From the NCBI GenBank assembly GCA_963815445.1, contig CAWFGV010000004.1:372001-436000 (forward strand): a stretch of 64,000 nt of DNA, given 5' to 3'. Below, in pieces: positions 1 through 9,113 of the stretch (the stretch's first letter is position 1; the number at the start of each line of letters is the position of its first letter). Source of the stretch: JANLYC01 sp963815445. GTDB lineage: Bacteria; Actinomycetota; Actinomycetes; Propionibacteriales; Nocardioidaceae. The notes beneath the pieces are model-generated. The model worked only from the letters and a program-made list of their open reading frames with translations, searched no databases and was not told the DNA's origin. The translations under genes were made by a program, and so were the position numbers.

Positions 1-2605
1 CCACGAGCTCCTTCGGGATCATCGTGCCGGTCGGGTCTCCGTTGTCGTTGCCGGTCGTGCTGCCCCACACCTGGCCCTGGCTCAGGTCGATCGCCCCTTC
101 GGGACCACAGCCGAAGTCGGTGTAGTCCGGTCCGGTGAAGTCGTAGACCTGGGCTCCAGCCGGTGCGGCTGCCCAGTCACGACGGGTCTGGAAGTCCTTC
201 TGGGTGAAGGTTCCCCTGACTGTGACCTTCTTGACGACCTGCTCGTAGCCGCCACCGGCGACGACGACCTTCTGGTAACGACCGGGACGGACGTTGTCGA
301 TCTGGTAGATACCGTTCGCGTTGGTCACGTCCGTGTAACCGGGGTGGCCGGTGATCGTGACGCGAACCCCCTGGACCGGGTCCCCGGTCAGCGGGTCGGT
401 GACGAAGCCGGCCAGCGTGCCTACGCCCCGCGACGGCGCCGGCGGCGTGTGGAAGTCCTCGGCGGGTGCGGTATCGACCCCGTCAACCGTTCCCGCGTAC
501 CAGCCCATGCCGCGCTGGGCGAAGATCCGCCACAGCCCGTTGGTGTGCTTGCTCTGGTAGACCACGCGGTCGGCCTCGATGATGGCGTTGCGCATGTCGA
601 GCATCGACGGGTCGTTGGCCGACAGCTCCATGCCACGCGTGGTCAACATGCCGGTGACACGGTGACCCAACGCCTCCCGGATCTGCCAGAGCGTCTGCGC
701 CCACACCTCACCGCTGGAGTGCACCTCCGGTGCCCCGCCGATCATCGGGAAGTCGCCGTAGGTGTAACCACCGCGCTTGCCCGTGATCGGATCGGTGCAG
801 TTCCTGGCCTTGGAGTGGACCCTGCAGTCCATCGCCATCGTGCGGAACGGGAACTTGTTGGCGAGCGTGTACTTGCCCTCCAGGATCTGGCCGTCCTTCT
901 TGGCGCTGTCGCGCTGCAGACCCTGGGTGACGAGGTAGTCCATGGCGTAGTAGTCGCTCCACGCCTCACCCATGGAGCCGGCCTGGATCGAGTTGAGCGT
1001 CGAGTTGCCCTGGGCGTCGGTGACCAGTCGGTTGGACAGGCCGTGCGTGTACTCGTGGTACAGGATGCTCGCGTCGAACGCGCCGCTCATCGGGACGAAC
1101 GGGTCGAACGAGTTCGGCGTGTGCGGCTGATGCCACAGGTACATCTGCATCGTCGGAGCGATGCCATCCGGAGGAGTCGACATGTTGGCGTTGTCGATGT
1201 GGTTGGGGTCCGGCAGTCCGTGGTCGGTGGACGCACCGTCGAGGGCGTTCAGCAGGACGGGGTCGCCGTCGGCATTCTCGAAGTTGCCCGCCCGTGCGGT
1301 GAAGCCGATCGGGGCCCTTGCGAGGTAGTCGTGGAACGTGTTGGCCAGGTAGAACGCGTTCGTGACGTCCGCGTTCTTGTTGACCCGCCACGATCCCGCC
1401 TTGTTCGGGTTCCACGTACAGACGTAGTTCTTGCTGCACAGCTTGTTGCTGTGGAACGCGTGCAGCTTGAACTGAGGGTGCTTCTTGTTGCCCGGCACCG
1501 GGGTCTTCTCGCGCTTCTGGACGAGGTTGTCGTCATTGACGTCAGCCCAGGCCGAGACGTTCGCACCGTGCAGCCACTTGGCGCCCTTGCGGACCCAGCC
1601 CTTCTTGATGAAGTTGACGATCCTCGCCTGGCCGCCACGGGCGGCGCCGGGGTAGTAGTCGTAGACGCGAGCTTCGCCGCGGTCATTGCTGACGAGGTCA
1701 CGCCGGTACAGCACCGTGCCGGTGCGGGCGTCGACGACGTGGGCGTAGTCGAGGCCGTCGCCGGACTGGGTGTAGGTCGACCAGCCCAGGCGTACACCCG
1801 AGGGCGTCACGAACCACACGGGCGAGACGCGGTCGCCGTTGGACCACAGCGAGACACCCTTGGCGGCCCCGGCGGAGCGCTCGGTGGCGGGTGCCACCGC
1901 TGCACCGACGTCCTTGGCCGCTGCCGTCCTGGCACCGGCCGCGGACAGCGTCGGGCTCGTCGCGGCCTTCGCCGTGAGACCGGTCAGGCCTGAGACGGGT
2001 GAGCCCTGGAGGGCGATGAGCTGGCCGTTCTTGGCCACGTGGGCCTTGAGGCCGTTGCCGAAGACGGTGATGCCGCCGCTGGACTGCGTCCAGGACAGGT
2101 GGCGGATACCGGCGACGTCGGCGTACGCGCTGCGCAGGTGGAAGGTGCTCAGGTCCGCTCTGCGCAGACCGAGGTCAGCCAGGTGCTGGCGCACGTAGGT
2201 CATCGTGATCGTCCGCGCGCTCGCACGGCTGGGCCCGGTGAGGTAGCGGTCGAAGGAGCTGAGGTTGGCCGGAGTTCCGGTCAGCGGGTCGATGTCGACG
2301 ATCGCCGACGGGCCCAGGGCAGCGCGCAGCGCGGCAACATGCGCCGGCTTGGTGCCCGCTAGGGCCTTTCCAGCGGGGGCGATCGTGCTGGGGGTCGTGA
2401 CAGCGCGGGCGTCGAAGAAGCCCTTGCGGTCGCGCTCGGTGCCGCTCTTCATGGCAGGCGACTTGGCGGCGGCGTTGTCTTTGGATGTGGCGGACGCGGA
2501 TGCGGCGCTTCCGGTCGGGACCGCGGTGAGCGTCAGACCGGCGACGGCGACGGCTGCGAGAGCCGAGACGGCGCTACGCCGTAGCCGGGAGATGGGTGCT
2601 GGCAC
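1..2605 (-). CDS. Secreted M36 (fungalysin-type) zinc metalloprotease, C-terminus cut by window edge
   Basis: Extracellular metalloprotease. The GTG start at 2605 follows AGGA-type Shine-Dalgarno (GGAGGA about 6 nt upstream). The first ~37 residues form a signal peptide (RLRR, then an Ala/Val-rich core). A propeptide-like region follows. The zinc site is HEYTH at about residue 517, with GEAWSDYYA about 27 residues later, which gives the third ligand (Glu) as in fungalysins. After the catalytic domain is a carboxypeptidase-regulatory-like segment (GTLAGFVTDPLTGDPVQGV, about residue 725 on), a beta-sandwich often appended to secreted enzymes. The reading frame stays open to base 1, so the stop lies outside. 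It runs in the same direction as the IclR gene upstream but has its own RBS. M36 membership is clear from the motifs; substrate is unknown. Confidence 0.9.
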   Translation of the reverse strand, partial: MPAPISRLRRSAVSALAAVAVAGLTLTAVPTGSAASASATSKDNAAAKSPAMKSGTERDRKGFFDARAVTTPSTIAPAGKALAGTKPAHVAALRAALGPSAIVDIDPLTGTPANLSSFDRYLTGPSRASARTITMTYVRQHLADLGLRRADLSTFHLRSAYADVAGIRHLSWTQSSGGITVFGNGLKAHVAKNGQLIALQGSPVSGLTGLTAKAATSPTLSAAGARTAAAKDVGAAVAPATERSAGAAKGVSLWSNGDRVSPVWFVTPSGVRLGWSTYTQSGDGLDYAHVVDARTGTVLYRRDLVSNDRGEARVYDYYPGAARGGQARIVNFIKKGWVRKGAKWLHGANVSAWADVNDDNLVQKREKTPVPGNKKHPQFKLHAFHSNKLCSKNYVCTWNPNKAGSWRVNKNADVTNAFYLANTFHDYLARAPIGFTARAGNFENADGDPVLLNALDGASTDHGLPDPNHIDNANMSTPPDGIAPTMQMYLWHQPHTPNSFDPFVPMSGAFDASILYHEYTHGLSNRLVTDAQGNSTLNSIQAGSMGEAWSDYYAMDYLVTQGLQRDSAKKDGQILEGKYTLANKFPFRTMAMDCRVHSKARNCTDPITGKRGGYTYGDFPMIGGAPEVHSSGEVWAQTLWQIREALGHRVTGMLTTRGMELSANDPSMLDMRNAIIEADRVVYQSKHTNGLWRIFAQRGMGWYAGTVDGVDTAPAEDFHTPPAPSRGVGTLAGFVTDPLTGDPVQGVRVTITGHPGYTDVTNANGIYQIDNVRPGRYQKVVVAGGGYEQVVKKVTVRGTFTQKDFQTRRDWAAAPAGAQVYDFTGPDYTDFGCGPEGAIDLSQGQVWGSTTGNDNGDPTGTMIPKELV

Positions 2606-2709
2606 GTGAATGTCCTCCAGTGACCTTGACGGGGAAGGGGAAGGAAAGGCCCCCGGGGGGACAATACGTGTTTTCGTGACGGACGTCACCCCCTGCAACC
2701 GTGTCGCCC

Positions 2710-3498
2710 CTAAGCGTTGTCTGTCACGGCCTGTCTTGGCTGACCGCCGCCGATCCGGCGCGACAACACCGACGCCGTGGCCCGAATCCGGCGCACGGCG
2801 TCGTCGAGCGAGGGCGGGTCGTCGGCCGCGAACGTCACCGCGACGGCGGCCACAGGGTGTCCGCTGTGGTCGGTCACGGGCACGGCCAGGGAGGAGAACC
2901 CCGGCGTCACGTCGTCCTGCTCGGTCGCGTAGCCGCGTTGCCGGGTCTCCGCCAGCACAGACCTCAGTGCGGTGAGGCTGCTGGGGCCGGTCCCGTGGCG
3001 CGAGACGAAGGCGTCGCGGTCGGGGAACAGCGCGCGGATCTGGGCTGCGGGCAGCTCAGCGAGGATCGCTCGTCCGCTCGCCGTGATGTGGGCGGGCAGC
3101 CGGACCCCCACGTCGCTGACAAGCACAGCCCGGCGGGCGGCCCGCTCCTCCAGCACATAGAACACGTCGCGGCCGTGCAGCACTGCGAGGTGTCCGGACT
3201 GCCCCAGGGAGTCCACCAGCTCGGCCAGCGGCCGCCGGGCAATGCGCTGCAACGGCGCCTGGCGGGAGTAGCCGCTGCCGACTTCGAACGCGGCGACGCC
3301 GAGCGCGTACCGGTGCTCGTCCTCCACGTGGGTGACGAATCCTTCGTCGATCATTGCGTTCACGAGGTGGTAGGTCGAGGAACGGGGGGCGCCAACAGCG
3401 GCAGCGATGCGTTCGAGCGGCACAGGTTCCGGCTGGCCGGCCAGGAAGCGGAGCACCCGCAGGGCTCGCGTCGCGGCGGGGACCTGGGCAGGCGACAT
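2710..3498 (-). CDS. IclR-family transcriptional regulator, probable hut regulator
   Basis: 262-aa DNA-binding regulator. An N-terminal winged HTH (LERIAAAVGAPRSSTYHLVNAMI, about residues 24-46) is followed by the IclR effector-binding domain (residues ~75-250, with ASGRAILAELP and the conserved GYATEQDDVTPGFSSLAVPV region). It is divergent from hutH with only 90 bp between the two starts, so it is the likely regulator of histidine degradation. The hexamer TACACT lies 6 nt before the ATG, which suggests a leaderless transcript. A 9-bp dyad ATCTCAGAT (3526-3534) in the shared region is a weak operator candidate. The effector is unknown; urocanate would be a reasonable guess. Confidence 0.88.
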   Translation of the reverse strand: MSPAQVPAATRALRVLRFLAGQPEPVPLERIAAAVGAPRSSTYHLVNAMIDEGFVTHVEDEHRYALGVAAFEVGSGYSRQAPLQRIARRPLAELVDSLGQSGHLAVLHGRDVFYVLEERAARRAVLVSDVGVRLPAHITASGRAILAELPAAQIRALFPDRDAFVSRHGTGPSSLTALRSVLAETRQRGYATEQDDVTPGFSSLAVPVTDHSGHPVAAVAVTFAADDPPSLDDAVRRIRATASVLSRRIGGGQPRQAVTDNA

Positions 3499-3588
3499 GG
3501 GCCGAGTGTAGCCGCCGTGTCTCGGATCTCAGATTGTATGCGGCGTCGCCCACTGGCCGGATGCGCCCGACCCGAGTGGAATGTGGTC

Positions 3589-5133
3589 ATGACCTCTTCT
3601 GTCCTCGTCGGCGTCGGGCCGGTGTCCTTCGACGACGTCGTCGCGGTCGCCCGCGACCATGTCCGGGTCGAGCTTGCCGACGACGCCCGAAAGGCGTTGC
3701 TGGCCGCCCGGACAGCCGTCGATGAGCTCGCGGCAGCCCCGACCCCCGCATACGGCATCTCGACCGGCTTCGGTGCCCTGGCGACCCGGCACATCCCGAC
3801 CGCGATGCGCACCCAGCTCCAGAAGTCCCTCGTGCGCTCGCACGCAGCGGGTTCGGGTCCGGCGGTCGAGACAGACGTCGTCCGTGCCCTCATGTTGCTG
3901 CGGTTGTCGACACTGGCGACGGGCCACACCGGAGTCCGGCTCGAGACCGCCGAGACCCTCGCCGCCCTGCTCAACCACGGCATCACCCCGCTGGTGCACG
4001 AGTACGGCAGCCTGGGGTGCTCCGGGGACCTTGCGCCGCTGTCGCACTGCGCGCTGGTGCTGATGGGTGAGGGTGAGGTCGTGGACGAGAGCGGCGTACG
4101 CCACCCGGCCGCGGACGCGCTCGCCGAGGCCGGCATCACGCCGGTAGAGCTCCAGGCCAAAGAGGGCCTGGCGCTGATCAACGGCACCGACGGCATGCTC
4201 GGCATGCTCGTCCTCGCGATCCACGACCTGCGACAGCTGCTGAAGGTCGCCGACATCGGGGCGGCGATGTCCGTCGAGGGCCTGCTGGCCACCGACCGGG
4301 TCTTCGCCGCAGATCTGCAGGAGCTGCGTCCGCACCCCGGCCAGGCCGTGTCGGCGGCCAACCTGCGGGCACTGCTGGCCGAGTCCGGCGTGGTCGAGAG
4401 CCACCGTGGTCCCGACTGCAACCGCGTGCAGGACGCCTACTCGCTGCGTTGCTCGCCACAGGTGCTCGGCGCCGCCCGGGACACGGTCGACTACGCGGCC
4501 ACGGTCGCACAACGCGAGCTGGCCTCGGCGATCGACAACCCAGTCGTCCTCGAGGACGGTCGGGTCGAGAGCAACGGAAACTTCCACGGTGCCCCTGTGG
4601 CCTACGTGCTCGACTTCCTCGCGATCCCGGTGGCCGACGTGGCGAGCATGGCCGAGCGACGCACGGACCGGTTCCTGGACACCGCGCGCAACGCCGGCCT
4701 GCCACCCTTCCTCGCCGACGATCCGGGTGTCGACAGTGGGCACATGATCGCCCAGTACACGCAGGCTGCGATCGTCTCGGAGCTGAAGCGGCTCGCCGCT
4801 CCCGCCAGCGTCGACTCCATCCCGTCCAGCGCGATGCAGGAGGACCACGTCTCGATGGGCTGGTCCTCGGCCCGCAAGCTGCGCCGGAGCATCGACGGGC
4901 TCACGCGCGTACTGGCGATCGAGATCCTGACCGCTGCCCGTGGGCTCGATCTGCGCGCACCGCTGTCACCCGCGCCGGCGACGGCCGCCGTGATCGCCGC
5001 GCTGCGGTCTCACGTCCCGGGTCCCGGTCCTGACCGACACCTCTCGCCCGACATCGAGGCCACCGTGCAGCTCGTGGCCTCCGGCGCGCTCACCGCCGCC
5101 GCCGACACCGCCCTGCCCACCCCCTTGCTGTGA
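3589..5133 (+). CDS. hutH: Histidine ammonia-lyase
   Basis: First step of histidine catabolism: L-histidine to urocanate plus ammonia. 514 aa, the usual size. The electrophilic MIO cofactor is formed autocatalytically from an internal tripeptide; here the motif is GSLGCSGDLAPL with Cys144-Ser145-Gly146 in place of the textbook Ala-Ser-Gly. The conserved QDAYSLRC and the C-terminal SSAMQEDHVSMG segment are present. The frame is open far upstream (to 2701), but that part has no homology character and overlaps the IclR gene on the other strand; the ATG at 3589 begins the family-like N-terminus. It is followed 24 bp downstream by hutU on the same strand. Confidence 0.95.
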   Translation: MTSSVLVGVGPVSFDDVVAVARDHVRVELADDARKALLAARTAVDELAAAPTPAYGISTGFGALATRHIPTAMRTQLQKSLVRSHAAGSGPAVETDVVRALMLLRLSTLATGHTGVRLETAETLAALLNHGITPLVHEYGSLGCSGDLAPLSHCALVLMGEGEVVDESGVRHPAADALAEAGITPVELQAKEGLALINGTDGMLGMLVLAIHDLRQLLKVADIGAAMSVEGLLATDRVFAADLQELRPHPGQAVSAANLRALLAESGVVESHRGPDCNRVQDAYSLRCSPQVLGAARDTVDYAATVAQRELASAIDNPVVLEDGRVESNGNFHGAPVAYVLDFLAIPVADVASMAERRTDRFLDTARNAGLPPFLADDPGVDSGHMIAQYTQAAIVSELKRLAAPASVDSIPSSAMQEDHVSMGWSSARKLRRSIDGLTRVLAIEILTAARGLDLRAPLSPAPATAAVIAALRSHVPGPGPDRHLSPDIEATVQLVASGALTAAADTALPTPLL

Positions 5134-5157
5134 CAACTCCTCACGAAGGAACCTCCG

Positions 5158-6810
5158 ATGACTGAGACCCGAACGATCCGCGCCGCCCGAGGCACCGGCC
5201 TCACGGCCCGGTCCTGGCAGACCGAGGCGCCGCTGCGCATGCTGATGAACAACCTCGACCCCGAGGTGGCGGAGCACCCTGAGGAGCTCGTCGTCTATGG
5301 CGGGTCGGGCAAGGCCGCTCGTGACTGGCCGTCGTACGACGCCATCGTCCGGTCGCTGACGGACCTTCGGATCGACGAGACGCTGCTCGTGCAGAGCGGC
5401 CGGCCGGTCGGGATCATGCAGACCCACGAGTGGGCTCCCCGCGTCCTCATCGCCAACTCCAACCTGGTCGGTGACTGGGCCAACTGGGAGGAGTTCCGCC
5501 GCCTCGAGCACCTCGGCCTGACGATGTACGGGCAGATGACCGCCGGGTCGTGGATCTACATCGGTACCCAGGGCATCCTGCAGGGCACCTACGAGACGTT
5601 CGCTGCCGTGGCGGACCAGTCGTTCAACGGCACACTGGCCGGGACGATCACGCTGACGGCGGGCCTCGGCGGCATGGGCGGCGCGCAGCCGCTGTCCGTG
5701 ACGATGAACGACGGCGTGTGCATCTGCATCGAGTGTGACGACACGCGGATCAAGCGACGGATCGACCACCGCTACCTCGACGTGCAGGCGACGTCGCTCC
5801 AACACGCCGTCGAGCTGGCGATCGAGGCGCGGGATGCCCGCAAGCCGTTGTCGATCGGGGTCCTCGGCAACGCCGCCGAGATGGTGCCGCGGCTGCTGGC
5901 GATGGGGGCGCCGATCGACATAGTCACCGACCAGACCTCGGCTCACGACCCGCTCATGTACCTGCCGATCGGGGTCGACTTCGACGACTGGGTGGCGTTC
6001 CGGGAGAAGGACCCGGCCGACTTCACCGACCGCGCCCGCGAGGCCATGGCGCGGCACTGCGAGGCCATGGTCGGCTTCATGGACGCCGGTGCCCAGGTGT
6101 TCGACTACGGCAACTCGTTGCGCGCCGAGGCGAAGCTGGGTGGATTCGACCGCGCGTTCGACTACCCAGGCTTCGTGCCGGCCTACATCCGGCCGCTGTT
6201 CTGCGAGGGCAAGGGGCCGTTCCGCTGGGCGGCGCTGTCCGGAGACCCCAAGGACATCGCGGCCACCGATCGTGCGGTGCTGGAGCTCTTCCCGGACGAC
6301 GAGAAGCTGCACCGATGGATCAAGAAGGCTCAGGACCAGGTGCACTTCCAGGGGCTGCCCGCGCGGATCTGCTGGCTCGGGTACGGCGAACGGCACCGGG
6401 CCGGGCTGCGGTTCAACGAGATGGTGGCCGCGGGTGAGCTGTCAGCACCGTTGGCCATCGGGCGCGACCATCTCGACTGCGGGTCGGTCGCCTCGCCGTA
6501 CCGCGAGACCGAGTCGATGCTCGACGGCTCCGACGCGATCGCCGACTGGCCCTTGCTCAACGCGATGGTCAACGTCGCCTCGGGCGCTACCTGGGTCTCG
6601 ATCCACCACGGCGGCGGCGTCGGTATCGGGCGGTCCATCCATGCCGGGCAGGTCGTCGTCGTGGACGGTACGGACCTGGCGGCGCAGAAGGCGGAGCGAG
6701 TCCTGACCAACGACCCCGGGATGGGCGTCATCCGCCACGTCGACGCGGGGTACGAGCGTGCGGACGAGGTCGCCCACGAACGCGGCGTCCCGATCCCGAT
6801 GGAGCGCTGA
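5158..6810 (+). CDS. hutU: Urocanate hydratase (urocanase)
   Basis: Second step of histidine degradation: urocanate to imidazolonepropionate, using tightly bound NAD+ as electrophile. 550 aa, matching the family. Visible marks: the glycine-rich GLGGMGGAQPLSVTMNDG NAD+ region (about residues 169-186), the active-site region ARICWLGYGER with the catalytic Cys (about 403-413), and the HHGGGVGIGRSIHAG segment (about 482-496). The start ATG is preceded by AAGGA at a good distance. It lies 24 bp after hutH and is probably cotranscribed with it. Confidence 0.96.
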   Translation: MTETRTIRAARGTGLTARSWQTEAPLRMLMNNLDPEVAEHPEELVVYGGSGKAARDWPSYDAIVRSLTDLRIDETLLVQSGRPVGIMQTHEWAPRVLIANSNLVGDWANWEEFRRLEHLGLTMYGQMTAGSWIYIGTQGILQGTYETFAAVADQSFNGTLAGTITLTAGLGGMGGAQPLSVTMNDGVCICIECDDTRIKRRIDHRYLDVQATSLQHAVELAIEARDARKPLSIGVLGNAAEMVPRLLAMGAPIDIVTDQTSAHDPLMYLPIGVDFDDWVAFREKDPADFTDRAREAMARHCEAMVGFMDAGAQVFDYGNSLRAEAKLGGFDRAFDYPGFVPAYIRPLFCEGKGPFRWAALSGDPKDIAATDRAVLELFPDDEKLHRWIKKAQDQVHFQGLPARICWLGYGERHRAGLRFNEMVAAGELSAPLAIGRDHLDCGSVASPYRETESMLDGSDAIADWPLLNAMVNVASGATWVSIHHGGGVGIGRSIHAGQVVVVDGTDLAAQKAERVLTNDPGMGVIRHVDAGYERADEVAHERGVPIPMER

Positions 6811-6882
6811 CCCACGGTGACGTGGCCGTCCGGCCGTCCAGGGCGCGTGCAACCACGGGGTGTCGACGTCTAGCGTGGCGTC

Positions 6883-8325
6883 ATGGCGAGAGACGGCGAG
6901 CAGGTCCCCGCGACGGCCCTGGGCTGGGCGGAGGCTTTCCGACACGGCACCGCCCGACCCATCGACGCGGTCGAGCACTACCTGACGCGCATCGACGAGC
7001 TCGACGCGACGGTGGGCGCCTTCGTCCGGCTGACACCGGACCGGGCTCGCGAGCAGGCTGCCGAGGCGGGTCGCCGTTGGGAGCAGGGGCTCACCCAGTC
7101 GCGGCTGGACGGTGTACCGACGGGCATCAAGGACCTCGCATCGACGCGCGGGGTCGAGACGACCTTCGGCTCCGCGGCGATGCGTGGCCATGTGCCGGAC
7201 TTCTCCGATGAGGTCGTACGCCGGATCGGGGCGGCCGGGATGGTCAGCCTCGGCAAGACGAACACCCCCGAGTTCGGGGCGCCCTGCTACACCGAACCTG
7301 ACGTGGCGCCGCCGGCGCGGACGCCGTACGACCTGACCCGCAGCGCCGGTGGGTCGTCCGGAGGGGCGGCGGCCGCCGTCTCGGCAGGGCTGCTGCCGGT
7401 GGCCCACGGGTCGGACGGTGGTGGGTCGATCCGTATCCCGGCCAGCGTGACGGGCCTCGTGGGTTTCAAGCCGAGCCGTGGCCGGATCAGCTCGGCGCCC
7501 GTCTACGGCGACATCACGGGTCTGTCCACGTCAGGTCCGCTCGCAACGACCGTCCGCGACAGTGCCGCGTTCCTGGACGTGATGGTGGGACCTGCGGTGA
7601 CCGACTCCGTGTGGGCGGCCGGCCCCCCAGACGGGGCCAGCTATCTCGACTGGTGCGACCGAGAGCCGGGGCGGTTGCTGGTGGCCCGGTTCAGCACGCC
7701 CATGATCGCCGATGTGGCGGTCGACCCCGAGGTGCTGGCGGCCTACGACGCGATGTCGGATCGGCTGGCCTCGCTCGGGCACGAGCTCGTCGAGGTGCCA
7801 CAACCGTTCCGACCCGGCATCGTGTCGATCTTCGAGACGGTGTGGTCGGTGATGACAGCTTCGTGGCCGCTCCCGCCCGAGGCGGAGGACCAGCTGCGGC
7901 CACTGACGCGGTGGTTGCGTGGCCGAGGTGCCCAGGTGAGTGCGGTGGAGTTCTTCGATGCGCTCGTGCGGATGCGTCAGGCAGCGGCCGGCGTGCTGGG
8001 GGCGCTGGCGCCGTACGACGTCGTGCTGACTCCGACCCTGGCCCAGCCGCCGGTCGAGGTGGGGGCGCTGCGCGACGACGACGATCCGGCGCAGGACTTC
8101 GAGAACCAGAAGGCGTTCTCGCCGTTCACCGCGGCCTGGAACGTCACCGGGATGCCCGCGGTCTCGCTCCCGACCGGGTGGACGACGAGTGGGCTGCCGA
8201 TCGGGACCATGCTGGCCGCCATGCCCGGTCAGGACCACGTGCTCTACGCGCTCGCCGCCCAGGTGGAGGCCGCCGTCGAACCCGCCTCCCGTGGCTGGTC
8301 CCGCCCCGACCTCTCCCTTCGTTGA
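6883..8325 (+). CDS. Amidase-signature family hydrolase inside the hut cluster
   Basis: 480-aa amidase-signature enzyme that cleaves a C-N amide bond with a Ser-cisSer-Lys triad. The triad Lys is in GIKDLAST (about residue 84), the serines in GGSSGGAAAAV and SDGGGSIRIPASVTG (about 155-195). TAGCGT lies 6 nt before the ATG with no Shine-Dalgarno, so it probably has its own leaderless promoter and is not a simple continuation of hutHU. Substrate specificity cannot be read from this family. Its place between hutU and the M20-hutF-hutI run suggests a role with histidine-derived or imported amides. The stop codon lies inside the first unit of a tandem repeat. Confidence 0.85.
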   Translation: MARDGEQVPATALGWAEAFRHGTARPIDAVEHYLTRIDELDATVGAFVRLTPDRAREQAAEAGRRWEQGLTQSRLDGVPTGIKDLASTRGVETTFGSAAMRGHVPDFSDEVVRRIGAAGMVSLGKTNTPEFGAPCYTEPDVAPPARTPYDLTRSAGGSSGGAAAAVSAGLLPVAHGSDGGGSIRIPASVTGLVGFKPSRGRISSAPVYGDITGLSTSGPLATTVRDSAAFLDVMVGPAVTDSVWAAGPPDGASYLDWCDREPGRLLVARFSTPMIADVAVDPEVLAAYDAMSDRLASLGHELVEVPQPFRPGIVSIFETVWSVMTASWPLPPEAEDQLRPLTRWLRGRGAQVSAVEFFDALVRMRQAAAGVLGALAPYDVVLTPTLAQPPVEVGALRDDDDPAQDFENQKAFSPFTAAWNVTGMPAVSLPTGWTTSGLPIGTMLAAMPGQDHVLYALAAQVEAAVEPASRGWSRPDLSLR

Positions 8326-8408
8326 ACCGTGAGTTGTGGTCTCCTTGAACCGTGAGTTGTGGTCCCTTGAACCGTGAGTTGTGGTCCCTTGAACCGTGAG
8401 TTGTGGTC
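8322..8408. repeat. Four-copy tandem repeat between convergent genes
   Basis: Four identical copies of the 20-mer TTGAACCGTGAGTTGTGGTC at 8322-8341, 8345-8364, 8367-8386 and 8389-8408, separated by TCC, CC and CC. The first unit contains the amidase stop codon and the last overlaps the stop of the convergent nitroreductase gene. The unit is not palindromic and the array makes no obvious long hairpin. Identity of all copies suggests recent amplification or conversion. Confidence 0.95.
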
Positions 8409-9003
8409 ACCAGTGGGAGTGGTGAACGACGTCAGAGAGGGGTTTACGGCCGCGCTTGAGCGAAGGCGACTTCCGGTCGCGGGCGCGATGCCCGATCGTG
8501 AGGACCCCGATCGGGGTGTACTCCGGCGGCACTCCGAACTCAGCGCGGAACGCGTCCCAGTGCTCTCCGGGTATGCCGAAGAAGCACGCGCCCAGCCCCT
8601 CGTCCGTCACGGTCTGGAGCATCAACATCGCAGCCATCCCGGTGTCGATGTCCCAGTACGGCACCGGCCAGCGCGACTCGTCCTTGTCGGTCCACCCCTT
8701 GTCGGGTGCGGCATACCGGTCGAGGTAGTCCTGCTTGCACGACAGAGGTACGACGATGACCGGGGCTCGCTGCATCCCCGAGAGCCAGCCGTCCGGGAGC
8801 TCGCCCTCCTCCGTCGTGCAACGCCAGAACCGCTCTACGTCGGAACGCGAGTCGAGCAGCAGGAATCCCCACCCCTGGCTGAAGCCGGCGCTTGGCGCAT
8901 GCAGCGCGTTCGACAAGATGCGCTCGACAACCGCCGGGTCCACGGCCTCGTCGGAGTAGTTGCGCACCATCCGGCGCCGTTCGACCACGTCCTGGAACTC
9001 CAT
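8407..9003 (-). CDS. Nitroreductase-family flavoprotein
   Basis: 198-aa FMN-dependent oxidoreductase of the nitroreductase fold. The N-terminus has the typical VVERRRMVRNYSDEAVD (phosphate-binding arginines), followed by LHAPSAGFSQGW and, near the end, the PIGVLTIGHRA segment seen in this family. The frame is open further upstream to 9165, but the ATG at 9003 starts the domain exactly and has AGAGGA 7 nt upstream; a second ATG at 9021 is possible. It is convergent with the amidase and divergent from the M20 gene. The reaction is unknown; such enzymes reduce nitro groups, quinones or enones. Confidence 0.88.
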   Translation of the reverse strand: MEFQDVVERRRMVRNYSDEAVDPAVVERILSNALHAPSAGFSQGWGFLLLDSRSDVERFWRCTTEEGELPDGWLSGMQRAPVIVVPLSCKQDYLDRYAAPDKGWTDKDESRWPVPYWDIDTGMAAMLMLQTVTDEGLGACFFGIPGEHWDAFRAEFGVPPEYTPIGVLTIGHRARDRKSPSLKRGRKPLSDVVHHSHW

Positions 9004-9113
9004 CGTCCGTCCTCTCGTCATGGGCAGGATGACACACGAGGCGGTCTGCGATGCGAGACAGGATCGGCCCGGCCCGGGCCTCCCAGCACGCGCCTGGCTG
9101 AGATAGTGCACAC

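Noticed and set aside
344..1993. 549-aa open frame on the plus strand
   Set aside because: It is the antisense shadow of the M36 protease gene; Arg/Val/Gly-rich low-information protein, no domain, and the minus-strand frame has clear zinc motifs.
3526..3534. ATCTCAGAT as IclR operator
   Set aside because: Only a 9-bp dyad; too short to claim as a site, mentioned only under the regulator gene.
2701..3588. Upstream extension of the hutH frame by about 296 codons
   Set aside because: It overlaps the IclR gene on the other strand and lacks family character; HutH of normal length starts at 3589.
3529..4848. 439-aa open frame on the minus strand over hutH
   Set aside because: Antisense shadow caused by high GC at third positions; hutH on the plus strand is unambiguous.
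8322..8408. Possible CRISPR array
   Set aside because: Units are 20 nt with 2-3-nt spacers, so there are no real spacers; no cas genes nearby.
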